From: Caballeronia udeis
Lineage (GTDB): Bacteria > Pseudomonadota > Gammaproteobacteria > Burkholderiales > Burkholderiaceae
NCBI RefSeq assembly: GCF_001544555.2
Contig: NZ_FCOK02000018.1
Span: forward strand, 62,001 to 126,000
Reading direction: 5' to 3'
Length of the DNA stretch: 64,000 nucleotides
Shown piece by piece: positions 26,664-35,520 of this stretch. Made by a program: the position numbers and the translations under genes. Each line of letters opens with the position of its first letter. The stretch's first letter is position 1. A model generated the notes under the pieces. The model was not told where the DNA came from and searched no databases. It saw only the letters and a program-made list of their open reading frames with translations.

Positions 26664-27848
26664 CTAAACGCGGGTCAATAGGATGCAGCCGGCGAGGGGA
26701 CCGCCACCTGCCGCAGCTAAACCAACCTCCGGCTTGCCGGCGACTTGTCGATCACCGCCTTCATCCCAAAGTTGGATGCAGGTTTCCCACAACAAGCCGA
26801 AGCCGTGCAACCGGCCAGCGGACAATTGACCGCCGCCGGTGTTGAGGGGGAGTTCGCCATCGCGAGCAATGCGCCAGCCGCCCTCCACGAAAGCACCGCT
26901 TTCCCCTTTGCCGCAAAATCCCAGTGCCTCGAGCCAGATCAGGGTCAGGATGCTGAAGCCATCGTATAAGTTTGCAACTTGTATGTCTGTGGGTCTGAGG
27001 CCGGTGCGCGTCCACAGATGCCGTCCGGCATCATTAGCTGCCATGCTCGTCAGGTCGTCGAACTGATCCCATGAGTTGCGTCCGTATAGAGCGCCGCTCA
27101 TGGCTTCTATACGCAGTGGAGGTTTGCGCAACGTCTTGGCGGCGTCGAGGTTCGAGACGATGATGACGGTCGAACCGTCGATTGGCGCATCGCAATCGTA
27201 CAGGCAGAGCGGTTCGGTGATCATTCTGGCCGCTAGATAGTCGTCAAGGTTCATGGGCTCGCGGTATAGCGCGAGCGGATTAACCATCGCGTTGCGGCGG
27301 GCGTTGACCGCGATGGCGCCCAACTGTTCCCGGGTAGTACCGTACTCGTGCATATGGCGAGTCGCGACCAGTGCAAGTGGATGCGCAGCCGACAGGCCGT
27401 TAAAAGGCCGAATCCACGACATCAGGCCATCCACACGGGAAGCCTCTGCGGTGTCTGCCGTCTTTCGGCTGCGCGCCTTAACTTGTTCGGAGTACTGGCT
27501 AAGTGTGCGAAAGCAAATTACATGCTGTGCCTGCCCAGTCGCGACTGCCATCGCAGCATTCATGACTGCGCTAAGCTGGCCGGGCGCCTCCGGAGAGGCC
27601 GCAAACCAATTGAGTTTCAGGTCCAGCGACTCCTTGATTTCACGTAGGGTAACCGGCGCCATGCCTGGAGTCGACGATATACCGGGCCACGAACTCAATC
27701 CGTCGATGTCGTCATAACCCAGACCGGCATCGGAGAGGGCGTCGTCAATGGCGTCGAGCGTGAGCTGCAATGCGCTCTGGCCGGTTTGGCGTCCGGCGAG
27801 CCTCAGGCCGATGCCACTGATTGCAGTTCGACGTTCGAGAATCTCCAT
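26664..27848 (-). CDS. Thiolase-fold lipid-transfer protein (SCP2/Ltp-like) lacking the nucleophilic Cys
   Basis: 394 residues of thiolase fold. The position of the nucleophilic Cys (NxxCASG in true thiolases) reads SPEAPGQLSAVMNAAM, without Cys. The C-terminal part has NTGGGQLSAGRLHGFGLLWE, with the conserved His-containing loop, and ANLYDGFSILTLIWLE. Such proteins (Ltp2 type) act as retro-aldolases on steroid side-chain CoA esters, usually with a DUF35 partner, rather than as thiolases. No DUF35 is adjacent here; the two in the window lie at 37.3 kb and 45.9 kb. It starts 6 bases after the TetR gene, so both are on one transcript. Confidence 0.82.
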   Translation of the reverse strand: MEILERRTAISGIGLRLAGRQTGQSALQLTLDAIDDALSDAGLGYDDIDGLSSWPGISSTPGMAPVTLREIKESLDLKLNWFAASPEAPGQLSAVMNAAMAVATGQAQHVICFRTLSQYSEQVKARSRKTADTAEASRVDGLMSWIRPFNGLSAAHPLALVATRHMHEYGTTREQLGAIAVNARRNAMVNPLALYREPMNLDDYLAARMITEPLCLYDCDAPIDGSTVIIVSNLDAAKTLRKPPLRIEAMSGALYGRNSWDQFDDLTSMAANDAGRHLWTRTGLRPTDIQVANLYDGFSILTLIWLEALGFCGKGESGAFVEGGWRIARDGELPLNTGGGQLSAGRLHGFGLLWETCIQLWDEGGDRQVAGKPEVGLAAAGGGPLAGCILLTRV

Positions 27849-27854
27849 GTTGCC

Positions 27855-28544
27855 TCAGGTCGTAACGCGCTTAGCGGGGGCCATCGCACTCGCCACCAGG
27901 AAAGCTGCGGAGGAAATCAATTTCGGGCGCGAATGATGACGTCTGAGCGGAAGCCGGGAAATCGCGCTGATTCGCTCCATTAGCGCGAGCACAGCAGACG
28001 CGCCTGATGACGGATCTAGTCCGTTATTTGCGGCCTCAATGCGTGTTGTGAGCAGCTCGTGAATACGGGCAACCGCCTTATGGCGCGCTTCCTCGAAGCG
28101 CCGGTCACCCTCGTCGGCTGCGAGGTTCCGAACGCGCAAAATTGCGTGGTGCTGACGAGTGAAATTCACGTAAGCACTGACTAGCGCACGCGCGTTGGCA
28201 TCTGCATTTTCCGCGGTCCACTCTTTACTGAGAAGCACCTCGATTTCGGGCGTGATCTGGATGATCGTTTCTGCAACTGCTAGCGCGGCGGCCGCGACGT
28301 CGGAGAAGTAAATGTAAAACCCCGATGATGAGGTGCCGGCGGCTGCGGTAATGTCTGCGACGCTCACGTCGCGCAGGGATCGCTTTTCCAATAGCTCGAC
28401 CGTTGCTTTAATCAAACGCTCGCGGGTCTCGGCACCTTTTCGTCCAATCGATTGCCCGTAAAGGTTCCGAGGCCGTGAACCCTTCCGGCCATCGATTTCG
28501 TTCGTAGATATTTCCGCTGACTGAATAAGATCGGTCGTTTTCAT
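27855..28544 (-). CDS. TetR family transcriptional regulator, candidate master regulator of the window
   Basis: 229 residues. After a ~35-residue N-terminal tail the TetR helix-turn-helix is clear: AETRERLIKATVELLEKRSLR then VSVADITAAAGTSSSGFYIYF (about 37-82). The C-terminal ligand domain is not diagnostic. It is the only regulator gene in the 64 kb. An operator-like palindrome (site E) lies about 50 bases upstream of its start, matching the motif seen ahead of the other operons. TetR members of lipid catabolism (for example KstR, KstR2) are typically repressors released by a CoA-ester intermediate; I infer the same here. Co-transcribed with the Ltp-like gene. Confidence 0.9.
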   Translation of the reverse strand: MKTTDLIQSAEISTNEIDGRKGSRPRNLYGQSIGRKGAETRERLIKATVELLEKRSLRDVSVADITAAAGTSSSGFYIYFSDVAAAALAVAETIIQITPEIEVLLSKEWTAENADANARALVSAYVNFTRQHHAILRVRNLAADEGDRRFEEARHKAVARIHELLTTRIEAANNGLDPSSGASAVLALMERISAISRLPLRRHHSRPKLISSAAFLVASAMAPAKRVTT

Positions 28545-28589
28545 GTCGCTATGCCCTAATATCGCGCTACTTGCTGAAGACGACGGTCA

Positions 28590-28612
28590 ATTAATGACCC
28601 CGTGTCAGTTGT
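28590..28612 (+). promoter_or_regulatory. Operator site E upstream of the TetR gene (autoregulation)
   Basis: Core TGAC-CCCGT-GTCA at 28595-28607 is a perfect inverted repeat with GTTGT right flank. In the 104-base gap between the small ferredoxin gene and tetR. Confidence 0.72.
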
Positions 28613-28648
28613 GATTATACCGTTCCACGCTTGTCCGGGGGCGGATTG

Positions 28649-28861
28649 TCATTTCTTGTCAGGTGCGGTGTCGTCATCAAGAGTCAGCGCGCGTTCGGGG
28701 CAGGCGCGCATGCCCCGGCGCGCCAACGCCTCCATGCCGTCCGGAACGAGTTTCTCGTCGAACGAAATGTAGCCGCTTTCGTCGAGTTCGAACAGTGAAT
28801 CAGAGACTGCTGCGCAACGCGCATGTCCGGCGCATCTAGAACGGTCGACGATTATTTTCAT
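28649..28861 (-). CDS. Small ferredoxin with CX2HX2C motif (3Fe-4S or 4Fe-4S)
   Basis: 70 residues from the ATG at 28861 with GGAGA upstream. Cluster residues: Cys10, His13, Cys16 (RCAGHARC) and Cys54 in ACPERAL. The middle ligand of the usual CX2CX2C is His. This form is best known from actinobacterial P450 redox partners, where the cluster is usually 3Fe-4S. It lies 45 bases from a putidaredoxin-type ferredoxin gene, so this locus offers two different electron carriers for two P450s. Confidence 0.88.
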   Translation of the reverse strand: MKIIVDRSRCAGHARCAAVSDSLFELDESGYISFDEKLVPDGMEALARRGMRACPERALTLDDDTAPDKK

Positions 28862-28906
28862 CGGTGTCTCCATGGAGGCCAATTAGTGGCTTGGCTCGAT
28901 ACGGCA

Positions 28907-29227
28907 TTAGAACTGTGACTTTGGCAATCGTACTACCAAGCCGTCGAGCTCTGGTGTGACCTTGATCTGACAGCTCAGCCGGCTACCGCTTCTGACATCG
29001 AGCAATCCCTCGATAAGAGACTGCTCATCGCTCTGGGACTCGGGAACATGTACGAGCCACGCTTCGTCAAGATAACAGTGACAGGTTCCACAACTGCAAC
29101 TTCCACCACAGTCGGCAACGATGCCAGGTACGCAATGGTCAACGGCCGCCTGCATCAGCGAGCGGCCAACGTCCTCTTCAACAACATGCTCGGTACCGTT
29201 ATGTTCAATAAATTTGATCGTGGGCAT
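28907..29227 (-). CDS. 2Fe-2S ferredoxin (putidaredoxin/adrenodoxin type)
   Basis: 106 residues. Ligands Cys40, Cys46, Cys49 and Cys86 fit the C-x5-C-x2-C-x36-C pattern of vertebrate-type 2Fe-2S ferredoxins (DCGGSCSCGTC ... LSCQIKV). Such ferredoxins shuttle electrons from an FAD reductase to class I P450s. It follows the reductase gene by about 20 bases and is surely its partner; the two P450 genes of the window are the likely acceptors. Confidence 0.93.
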   Translation of the reverse strand: MPTIKFIEHNGTEHVVEEDVGRSLMQAAVDHCVPGIVADCGGSCSCGTCHCYLDEAWLVHVPESQSDEQSLIEGLLDVRSGSRLSCQIKVTPELDGLVVRLPKSQF

Positions 29228-29247
29228 GATTCAAGCGTCGTTAAAAT

Positions 29248-30519
29248 CTATTGGGCTGCGTCGGAAAAGACACTCTGAAGAGGTATCGTCTCGTCCGCAA
29301 GGGCGCTACGGTTATTGATCAGCGGCTGTTTGGCGACGACTCGCTTTGCGAGCATAAACGCAGCCGGCGAATTCACCGCATCCGCGGCGATAATCCGCCC
29401 TTCCTTCAGATAGAAAGCAATGAAGCTTCGCGCTGAAGGTTTGCCGCGGACTACGAGGGTATCGTAACCGTGCGAAAGCCCTGCCATTTGCAGCTTCAGA
29501 TCGTATTGATCGGACCAGAACCACGGCACCGACTCATCTGGGCAGGGTTGGCCGCATAGAGCGGCGGCAACGGAGCGAGCCTGTTCGAGCGCGTTGGGCA
29601 CGGATTCGAGCCTGACTCGCCTCCCATAAAGCGCGCTCGGGCGGCTGGAGCAATCGCCGATCGCAAAAATATTCGGGTCGGACGTTCTGCCGGACTGATC
29701 TACTGCAATGCCATTGTCCACCGTGAGACCAGCCTCCTGTGCGAGCTCCACGTTGGGAATGAGGCCAATCCCAACGATCAGAAAATCTGTAGTCAAGACG
29801 GTGCCGTCGGCGCAGACGATAGTCTTGACCGCATCGCCCGAGGCGTCGAGTTCGAGGCGTTCTAGCTGTGCCGATGTGCGAATGTCCACACCCGCTTCCC
29901 GATGCACTTGTTCGTAAAAAGCAGACAGCTCGGGCGCGGTGACGCGCGCCAGGACGCGCGGCAACGCTTCCAGAACCGTCACGTGCACGCGCTGTCGGCT
30001 GGCGATAGCGGCCACTTCGAGTCCAATATAGCCGCCGCCTATTATGGCGAGCCTGAAGCCGGGCTTGAACTGACGCCGAATACTATTAACATCGTCGATT
30101 GTGCGCAGGTAATGAAGATTCGACAGGCGCTGGACGCTCTTTGCTTCATGTGCCAACGATAAGGGGCGCGGCCGCCCCCCGGTTGCGAGTATAAGCTTGT
30201 CATATGGTTCTTCGGCTCCATCGGCGAGCGTAACTATCTGGTGTGCAGGGTCCAGTTTGACAACTCGGACGCTAGTGCGAACGTCTATGCCCAGCTTTTC
30301 ATATATGCTCGTCGGCTTCAGATATAGCGCCTGCTCATCCGCTTCGCCGGATAGGTAACCCTTGGACAGCGGCGGTCTCTGGTAGGGCTGGTAGGGTTCC
30401 TCGCCCAGCAGGAGCAGCCGTCCCGTATATCCCTTTTGCCGCAACGATACCGCCACTTCGCTTGCCGCGTGGCCGGCGCCGACTATTACGGTATTTGTGG
30501 CGTGCGCTTCGTCAGGCAT
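29248..30519 (-). CDS. FAD-dependent NAD(P)H ferredoxin reductase (putidaredoxin reductase type)
   Basis: 423 residues from the ATG at 30519; GAGAG upstream. FAD motif VIVGAGHAASEVA (11-23), YQRPPLSKGYL (46-56), the NADH motif IIGGGYIGLEVA (159-170), ATGGRPR, and the second FAD segment IFAIGDCSSRP all match putidaredoxin reductases. It passes electrons from NADH to the adjacent 2Fe-2S ferredoxin. Lies 55 bases after the acyl-CoA synthetase gene in the same minus-strand unit. Confidence 0.93.
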   Translation of the reverse strand: MPDEAHATNTVIVGAGHAASEVAVSLRQKGYTGRLLLLGEEPYQPYQRPPLSKGYLSGEADEQALYLKPTSIYEKLGIDVRTSVRVVKLDPAHQIVTLADGAEEPYDKLILATGGRPRPLSLAHEAKSVQRLSNLHYLRTIDDVNSIRRQFKPGFRLAIIGGGYIGLEVAAIASRQRVHVTVLEALPRVLARVTAPELSAFYEQVHREAGVDIRTSAQLERLELDASGDAVKTIVCADGTVLTTDFLIVGIGLIPNVELAQEAGLTVDNGIAVDQSGRTSDPNIFAIGDCSSRPSALYGRRVRLESVPNALEQARSVAAALCGQPCPDESVPWFWSDQYDLKLQMAGLSHGYDTLVVRGKPSARSFIAFYLKEGRIIAADAVNSPAAFMLAKRVVAKQPLINNRSALADETIPLQSVFSDAAQ

Positions 30520-30574
30520 CTTTGGCTCTCTGATTCTGATGTGCTGAATTACCCCAACAGCTTGGCCGATTTGC

Positions 30575-32197
30575 CTATCGCTTCGGGACCTGCATGCCGC
30601 TTTTCTCCCGATCCCACGTAGCCTGGGTGCAACCCTCGGCACGCAGTTCGTACTTTAGTACTCTTCCCACGGGATTTCGCGGGAGATCAGAGCGAAACTC
30701 GAAGTAACGTGGGATTGTAAAATAGGGCAAGCGGTCGATTGCCCACACACAAATATCTTCTTCCGTGATGCCGGCGCCGTCTTTCAGGACGATCGTCGCT
30801 TTCACATCGTCTTCCCCAGACTCGGAGAACACCGCGTGCACAGCCACGTCTGCAATGTCCGGATGAGCGCGTAATCCTGTTTCCACCTCAAAGCTTGAAA
30901 TGTTCTCGCCCCGGCGCCGCAGGTAGTCCTTCATTCGGTCAACGAAATAAAAATAGCCGTTCTCATCGAACTTGCCTATGTCTCCACTGTGCAGCCACAT
31001 ATTGCGCATGATTTTCAGCGTGTCTCCGGGGCGATTCCAATAGCCTTCGAACATAATATGCGGGCGGCGCGGACGAATGACGATCTCGCCCGGCGTATTG
31101 GGCGGCAATTCATTGTCGTTGTCATCAAAGATGCGCACATCGAAGTCCTCGTTCGCGCGCCCCGAGGAACCTGGCGGCGCGGACTCATCGGAGCGCATCC
31201 CTGTAACCACGCGCGCTGCCTCGGTCAGTCCGTAGCTGTTCGACCCCGCAGTCTCTACTCCGAAACGTTCTTTCCATTTTTTCTGCAGCGGGGCGGGAAA
31301 CGGCGAGCCGCGAACGGTATGCAATTGACCAAAACATGCTGTGGATGCTTCGCTATCTTCTGCTTCGGCGAGGAAGGTGATCATCGAACCCAGCAGGCTG
31401 GCGACTGTCGCACCGCTACGTCGGATGTCGGGCCAAAAGCGCGATACTGAAAAACGTGGAAAGATCGCTACTCGTGCACCGACGAACATGCAAGATAGTA
31501 TGGTTCCTCCAGTCGCGTTCATATGAAATAGCGGAAGCGCCGTCCAGTTGCAATCCTCACTGTGCCGGTCTTCCATCTGAACCACCTGTCTGCCGAGGTT
31601 GCAGACATAGTTATGGCTGATCATGCAGCCCTTCGATGGACCGGTCGTACCGGCGGTATAAATCAGCATCGACAGGTCGGTCGGAGAGTTTGTGTCGACA
31701 AGCGGCTCGCTGGAATCGGTGAAAACGGAGGCCAGTTCTGCTGTCTGGAGAATAGAGGCGGGAACCAATGGTCCGCTTCGCTGCAAAAGTACGGTAGCTG
31801 ACGAAAGTCCGCTTTCAATGTCAGCTACCCTCTGCGCGTAATCAGCCTCCGCGATCACTATCTTAGCGCCGCAGTCGTTCAACTGATGCCGCAAAAATTC
31901 GCCCTTATAGGCTGTATTGACTGGCACGCTGATGCCGCCTGCCTTGTTGATTGCGAACCAACTTAATACTGCCTCGATGTTGTTGTCAAGAATGCTAGCG
32001 ACGGTTTCCCCTTTCTTGACACCAAGCTCAATCAGACCGTGCGCGAGTCGCGTGGACTCGCGATCAACATCGGCGTAACTATGCAGTTCGCCGCTGAAAT
32101 CGAGAAATATTCGGTCGCGATACTGTGCCGCCGAGCGGGCCAACGCTGCGGTTACGGTGTCCTGCGTACCGAGGGACCAGGTCTTTTGCTCATTCAT
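30575..32197 (-). CDS. Acyl-CoA synthetase (AMP-forming), CaiC-like
   Basis: 540 residues from the ATG at 32197. P-loop-like LIYTAGTTGPSKGCMISH (~175), NSYGLTEAAR, LHSGDIGKFDENGYFYFVDRMKDYLRRRGENIS (split motifs ~400-440) and the C-terminal catalytic Lys in NPVGRVLKYELR. Forms a CoA thioester from a carboxylate with ATP; the DYLRRRGENIS hinge is typical of the crotonobetaine/carnitine-CoA ligase group. As first gene of the unit with the P450 electron chain it probably activates the acid made by hydroxylation and aldehyde oxidation. Divergent from the amidohydrolase operon with two operator sites between. Confidence 0.92.
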   Translation of the reverse strand: MNEQKTWSLGTQDTVTAALARSAAQYRDRIFLDFSGELHSYADVDRESTRLAHGLIELGVKKGETVASILDNNIEAVLSWFAINKAGGISVPVNTAYKGEFLRHQLNDCGAKIVIAEADYAQRVADIESGLSSATVLLQRSGPLVPASILQTAELASVFTDSSEPLVDTNSPTDLSMLIYTAGTTGPSKGCMISHNYVCNLGRQVVQMEDRHSEDCNWTALPLFHMNATGGTILSCMFVGARVAIFPRFSVSRFWPDIRRSGATVASLLGSMITFLAEAEDSEASTACFGQLHTVRGSPFPAPLQKKWKERFGVETAGSNSYGLTEAARVVTGMRSDESAPPGSSGRANEDFDVRIFDDNDNELPPNTPGEIVIRPRRPHIMFEGYWNRPGDTLKIMRNMWLHSGDIGKFDENGYFYFVDRMKDYLRRRGENISSFEVETGLRAHPDIADVAVHAVFSESGEDDVKATIVLKDGAGITEEDICVWAIDRLPYFTIPRYFEFRSDLPRNPVGRVLKYELRAEGCTQATWDREKSGMQVPKR

Positions 32198-32367
32198 ATG
32201 CTGTCGTCTCAAGCTTCTCGCGTTCGTTGGCCCGCAGGAGCCGCGCGGGTTGGTCTACGGGACTCGTCGGCCCATCCGTCGATCCCCGAAAAATCCCAAG
32301 CAGCGGGGCTGCCGCGAAGCCTGTCGAAATGGAAAGCCGGTGCCGTTCGTGCTTGGGATTTTTTGTA

Positions 32368-32390
32368 ATAATGGACGAACAGTCAGTTTT
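32368..32390 (+). promoter_or_regulatory. Operator site F (acyl-CoA synthetase side)
   Basis: Left arm ATAATGGAC, spacer GAACA, right arm GTCAGTTTT; core GGAC/GTCA with one mismatch. About 175 bases from the synthetase start. Confidence 0.6.
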
Positions 32391-32468
32391 TGTCTATTGC
32401 TATTTGGCGCTTTTCACCCTATTTTATCTACCTATAAACACTACATTGACAGCGTGACATCAGTTAAA

Positions 32469-32491
32469 TAAAATGAACGAAAGTCAGTTAA
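32469..32491 (+). promoter_or_regulatory. Operator site G (amidohydrolase side)
   Basis: Left arm TAAAATGAA, spacer CGAAA, right arm GTCAGTTAA; one core mismatch. Ends 29 bases before the amidohydrolase ATG. Confidence 0.65.
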
Positions 32492-32520
32492 TTATGACGA
32501 AGTCCTACTAGGAGACGCAA

Positions 32521-33810
32521 ATGGAGCTGCAAGATCTTGTTTTGGTTAGCGTTGACGACCACCTGATTGAACCCGAGGACATGTTCGTGCGTCACATCCG
32601 CCCAGCGTTCAAGGATCTAGCGCCAAAGGTGGTGCGCGGGACGAACGGCGCTCATCATTGGGTGGTGGAGGGTCAGCGCGCTCCTGGTCTTGGGCTGAAC
32701 GCAGTTGCTGGGCGGCCTAAGGAGGAATATGGCTTTGAGCCGGTTTCGTTTGACCAGGTGCGAAAGGGCTGCTTCGACGTCGATGCTCGTGTCGAAGATA
32801 TGAACGCGAACGGTGTAGTTGGCTCCATCTGTTTTGGATCGTTTCCCGGTTTTGCCGGTGCGCGTTTTCAGAAGATGCAGGACAAGGATCTGGCGCTGGC
32901 CACCATCCAGGCTTATAACGACTGGCATTTTCATGACTGGTGCGGCAAGCACCCCGGACGCTTTATTCCTCTTGGTATGCTGCCGCTGTGGGATGTGAAG
33001 CTGGCAGTGGAGGAGGTAAAACGATTGGTCAAATTGGGTTGCCATGCGATCACCTTTCCCGACAACCCTTCGATGATCGGACTGCCTAGCCTGCACAACG
33101 ACTGCTGGGAACCGCTATGGGCGGTGTGCGAGGAAAACGCGGTGGTGATTTGCTGCCATATCGGGTCCGGCGGAAATGCGCCTTATCCGTCGGAGGAATC
33201 GCCTATCGATGCCTGGATTACGTCGATGCCGATCTCTATCGCCAATGCTGCCGCGGACTGGTTGTTTGCCAGTTTCTGGCGTCGTTATCCCGGGCTGCGC
33301 ATGGCATTGTCCGAGGGCGGGATTGGCTGGATTCCCTATTTGCTGGAGCGTGCTGACTTTACCTACCAACAGCACAGCGCCTGGACTCGCTCAAACTTCG
33401 GCAAAGATAAACCCAGCGATGTCTTCCGCCGGCACATCATCACCTGCTTCATTGACGACGAGTTTGGCCTGCGCAACCGGCAGGATGTGGGTATCGACAT
33501 GATTACCTGGGAAGCAGATTACCCGCACTCGGACGCAACGTGGCCGAATTCCCCAGAGCACCTTTGGCAGAGCATCCGCGCGCTCCCGTCCACCGACATC
33601 AACAAGATTACGCACCTGAACGCGATGCGCGAATTCAGCTTTGATCCGTTTTCGATTTTAGGGCGCGAGAATTGCACGGTTGGTGCGTTGCGTGCGCTCG
33701 CGGCGGGGGTCGATACGCAGCCGTTATCGCGCGGAGGGCTTAATCCTTCCGCCGGCTCGGACAAACCAGTGACGTCAGCTGACATCAAAAAAATTCTGTC
33801 GCATGTCTAA
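32521..33810 (+). CDS. Amidohydrolase-2 family metal-dependent hydrolase/decarboxylase
   Basis: 429 residues; GGAG 6 bases before the ATG. N-terminal metal segment SVDDHLIEPEDMF, ICCHIGSGG near residue 218 and EADYPHSDATWP near 335 mark the ACMSD/gamma-resorcylate decarboxylase branch. Members decarboxylate aromatic-like acids or hydrolyse C-C bonds of cyclic diketones; several sit in terpenoid and steroid clusters without known function. First gene of the long plus-strand operon up to 44.8 kb. A ring-opening or decarboxylation step is my inference. Confidence 0.88.
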   Translation: MELQDLVLVSVDDHLIEPEDMFVRHIRPAFKDLAPKVVRGTNGAHHWVVEGQRAPGLGLNAVAGRPKEEYGFEPVSFDQVRKGCFDVDARVEDMNANGVVGSICFGSFPGFAGARFQKMQDKDLALATIQAYNDWHFHDWCGKHPGRFIPLGMLPLWDVKLAVEEVKRLVKLGCHAITFPDNPSMIGLPSLHNDCWEPLWAVCEENAVVICCHIGSGGNAPYPSEESPIDAWITSMPISIANAAADWLFASFWRRYPGLRMALSEGGIGWIPYLLERADFTYQQHSAWTRSNFGKDKPSDVFRRHIITCFIDDEFGLRNRQDVGIDMITWEADYPHSDATWPNSPEHLWQSIRALPSTDINKITHLNAMREFSFDPFSILGRENCTVGALRALAAGVDTQPLSRGGLNPSAGSDKPVTSADIKKILSHV

Positions 33811-33906
33811 CCGTCTTCTCGGTTCGCTGGCAGTCAGGCGCAGTTACTGTGTATTGCACCTTAGCCGCAGTGACTTTCGGACAATGGCGCGGTGTCGCCG
33901 GAGCAG

Positions 33907-35424
33907 ATGAATCTTTCGGTAAGAGAGAAGGGGGCGGTCTTGAATTTGCCATTGCAGCAGCCTGGGGCTATATACATCGACGGTGCGTTCGTCCCGCCAA
34001 CAGAGAAACGCGGCGAGGTGGTTATAAATCCAGCCACCGAAGAAGCGATTGGCGAGGTTGCCGTTGGCGGCGTGCGCGACGCGGACGCCGCCATTGCCGC
34101 GGCACGTGAAGCGTTCGACGCCGGGCCGTGGCCACGGATGAGTGCCCGAGAGCGCATCGCGTGTCTGCAGAAGATGTATGACGTGCTTGAAGCTCGGGCC
34201 GACGAGATCTGCGAGTTGATCGTGCTCGAGGCGGGCTCGGTGCAATCGAATGCGAAGGCTCGCCAGTTCGACATTCCAATGAAGCATTTTCGACGCTTTC
34301 TGGAACTCGGTGTGCGTGAAGACGTGAAGGCGCTCGCTCCGGAACTGACGCTCGGCGCGGGGAGTGTCACTGTGCTTGGCACTGCGTTCGTCGTGAGGGC
34401 GCCGGTTGGCGTCGTTGCAGCGATCACGCCTTACAACTACCCGTATTTTCTGAACCTGGTCAAAGTCATACCTGCGCTAGTCACGGGTAATGCCGTGGTG
34501 TTAAAGCCTTCGCCTTACACACCGTTCGAGGGACTCGTGCTGGCTGGCGCGGCGGCGCAGGCCGGTCTGCCTAAGGGTGTGCTGAACGTCATCACTGGCG
34601 GACTGGAAGTCGGCGAGCGGCTCACTTCCGACGTCCGCGTTGACATGGTGACTTTCACAGGCTCTGATCAGGTAGGGGCGGCAATCGCTGCGCAAAGCGC
34701 CCCGACCTTGAAGCGGCTCGTTATGGAGCTGGGGGGCAAGTCGGCTCTGATCGTGCGTAGCGACGCCAGTCTGAAAATGGCGCTGTCCCAGGCGCTGCGC
34801 GGATTCACCAGTCATGCTGGGCAAGGGTGCGCAATGAACACGCGGGTTCTCGTGCACAACTCGATCCGCCGTGACTTCGTCGATCAGTTGGCCACGATGG
34901 CGCGATCGGTGAAAGTCGGCGATCCGCGCGCCGCAGACACCGAAATGGGACCTCTGATCCGCGCTGCCGCGAGAGAGCGTGTCGAACGCTATGTCGCGCT
35001 CGGGCTGGAAAGCGGTGCGAGGCTAATGGCAGGCGGTCGACGTCCCCCGCATCTTACGAAAGGGTTCTATTACGAGCCGACCTTTTTCGATGACGTCGAC
35101 GGCCGTTCGGCGATTGCGCAGGACGAGATATTCGGGCCGGTCGGCGTCGTCATCGGATTCGACACCGATGACGAAGCAGTTGCCATCGCGAACGATTCAC
35201 GCTTCGGCCTGCGCGGAGGCATCGTCAGTGCCGATGTGGGCCGCGCGTTCGAAATGGCGCGCGCGATTCGCACCGGCGGCGTCACGCTCAACGGTGGTGC
35301 CGGCACCCAGCTTTCAGACGGCCCATTCGGTGGCGTCAAGCGTTCCGGATACGGCCGCGAGCTTGGCGAAGACGGCTTGAACGAATTTACCCAGACGCAG
35401 CTAATCGAGATTCAGGCAGGTTGA
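33907..35424 (+). CDS. NAD(P)-dependent aldehyde dehydrogenase
   Basis: 505 residues from the ATG at 33907 (GGAG close upstream; a GTG at 33892 is possible). The general base is the Glu in VMELGGKSALIV, the nucleophile the Cys in HAGQGCAMNTRV, and the Asn-containing segment AITPYNYPY lies before them; NPATEEAIGEVAVGG opens the NAD domain. Oxidises an aldehyde to a carboxylic acid. In this operon it most likely finishes oxidation of a P450-made alcohol before CoA activation. Confidence 0.93.
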   Translation: MNLSVREKGAVLNLPLQQPGAIYIDGAFVPPTEKRGEVVINPATEEAIGEVAVGGVRDADAAIAAAREAFDAGPWPRMSARERIACLQKMYDVLEARADEICELIVLEAGSVQSNAKARQFDIPMKHFRRFLELGVREDVKALAPELTLGAGSVTVLGTAFVVRAPVGVVAAITPYNYPYFLNLVKVIPALVTGNAVVLKPSPYTPFEGLVLAGAAAQAGLPKGVLNVITGGLEVGERLTSDVRVDMVTFTGSDQVGAAIAAQSAPTLKRLVMELGGKSALIVRSDASLKMALSQALRGFTSHAGQGCAMNTRVLVHNSIRRDFVDQLATMARSVKVGDPRAADTEMGPLIRAAARERVERYVALGLESGARLMAGGRRPPHLTKGFYYEPTFFDDVDGRSAIAQDEIFGPVGVVIGFDTDDEAVAIANDSRFGLRGGIVSADVGRAFEMARAIRTGGVTLNGGAGTQLSDGPFGGVKRSGYGRELGEDGLNEFTQTQLIEIQAG

Positions 35425-35520
35425 TTGGCCGCAGACCCACGACTCGAGATGAAGAACGGAATGTGGTGCGGGTTTGGAGCGCATCACAGTTCCGTCTTGT
35501 GAAAAAGATGAGGTAACGAA

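Larger units (their letters stand above)
32198..32520. other. Divergent control region between acyl-CoA synthetase and amidohydrolase operons
   Basis: 323 bases without a credible gene. The part nearer the amidohydrolase is AT-rich (about 32360-32500) and holds two operator-like sites (F and G) plus a lone right half-site, ATCAGTTAA, at 32459-32467. Confidence 0.7.

Noticed and set aside
26366..26845. 159-codon plus-strand frame over the MmgE/PrpD remnant
   Set aside because: Out of frame with the recognisable MmgE/PrpD pieces and runs into the opposite-strand Ltp-like gene.
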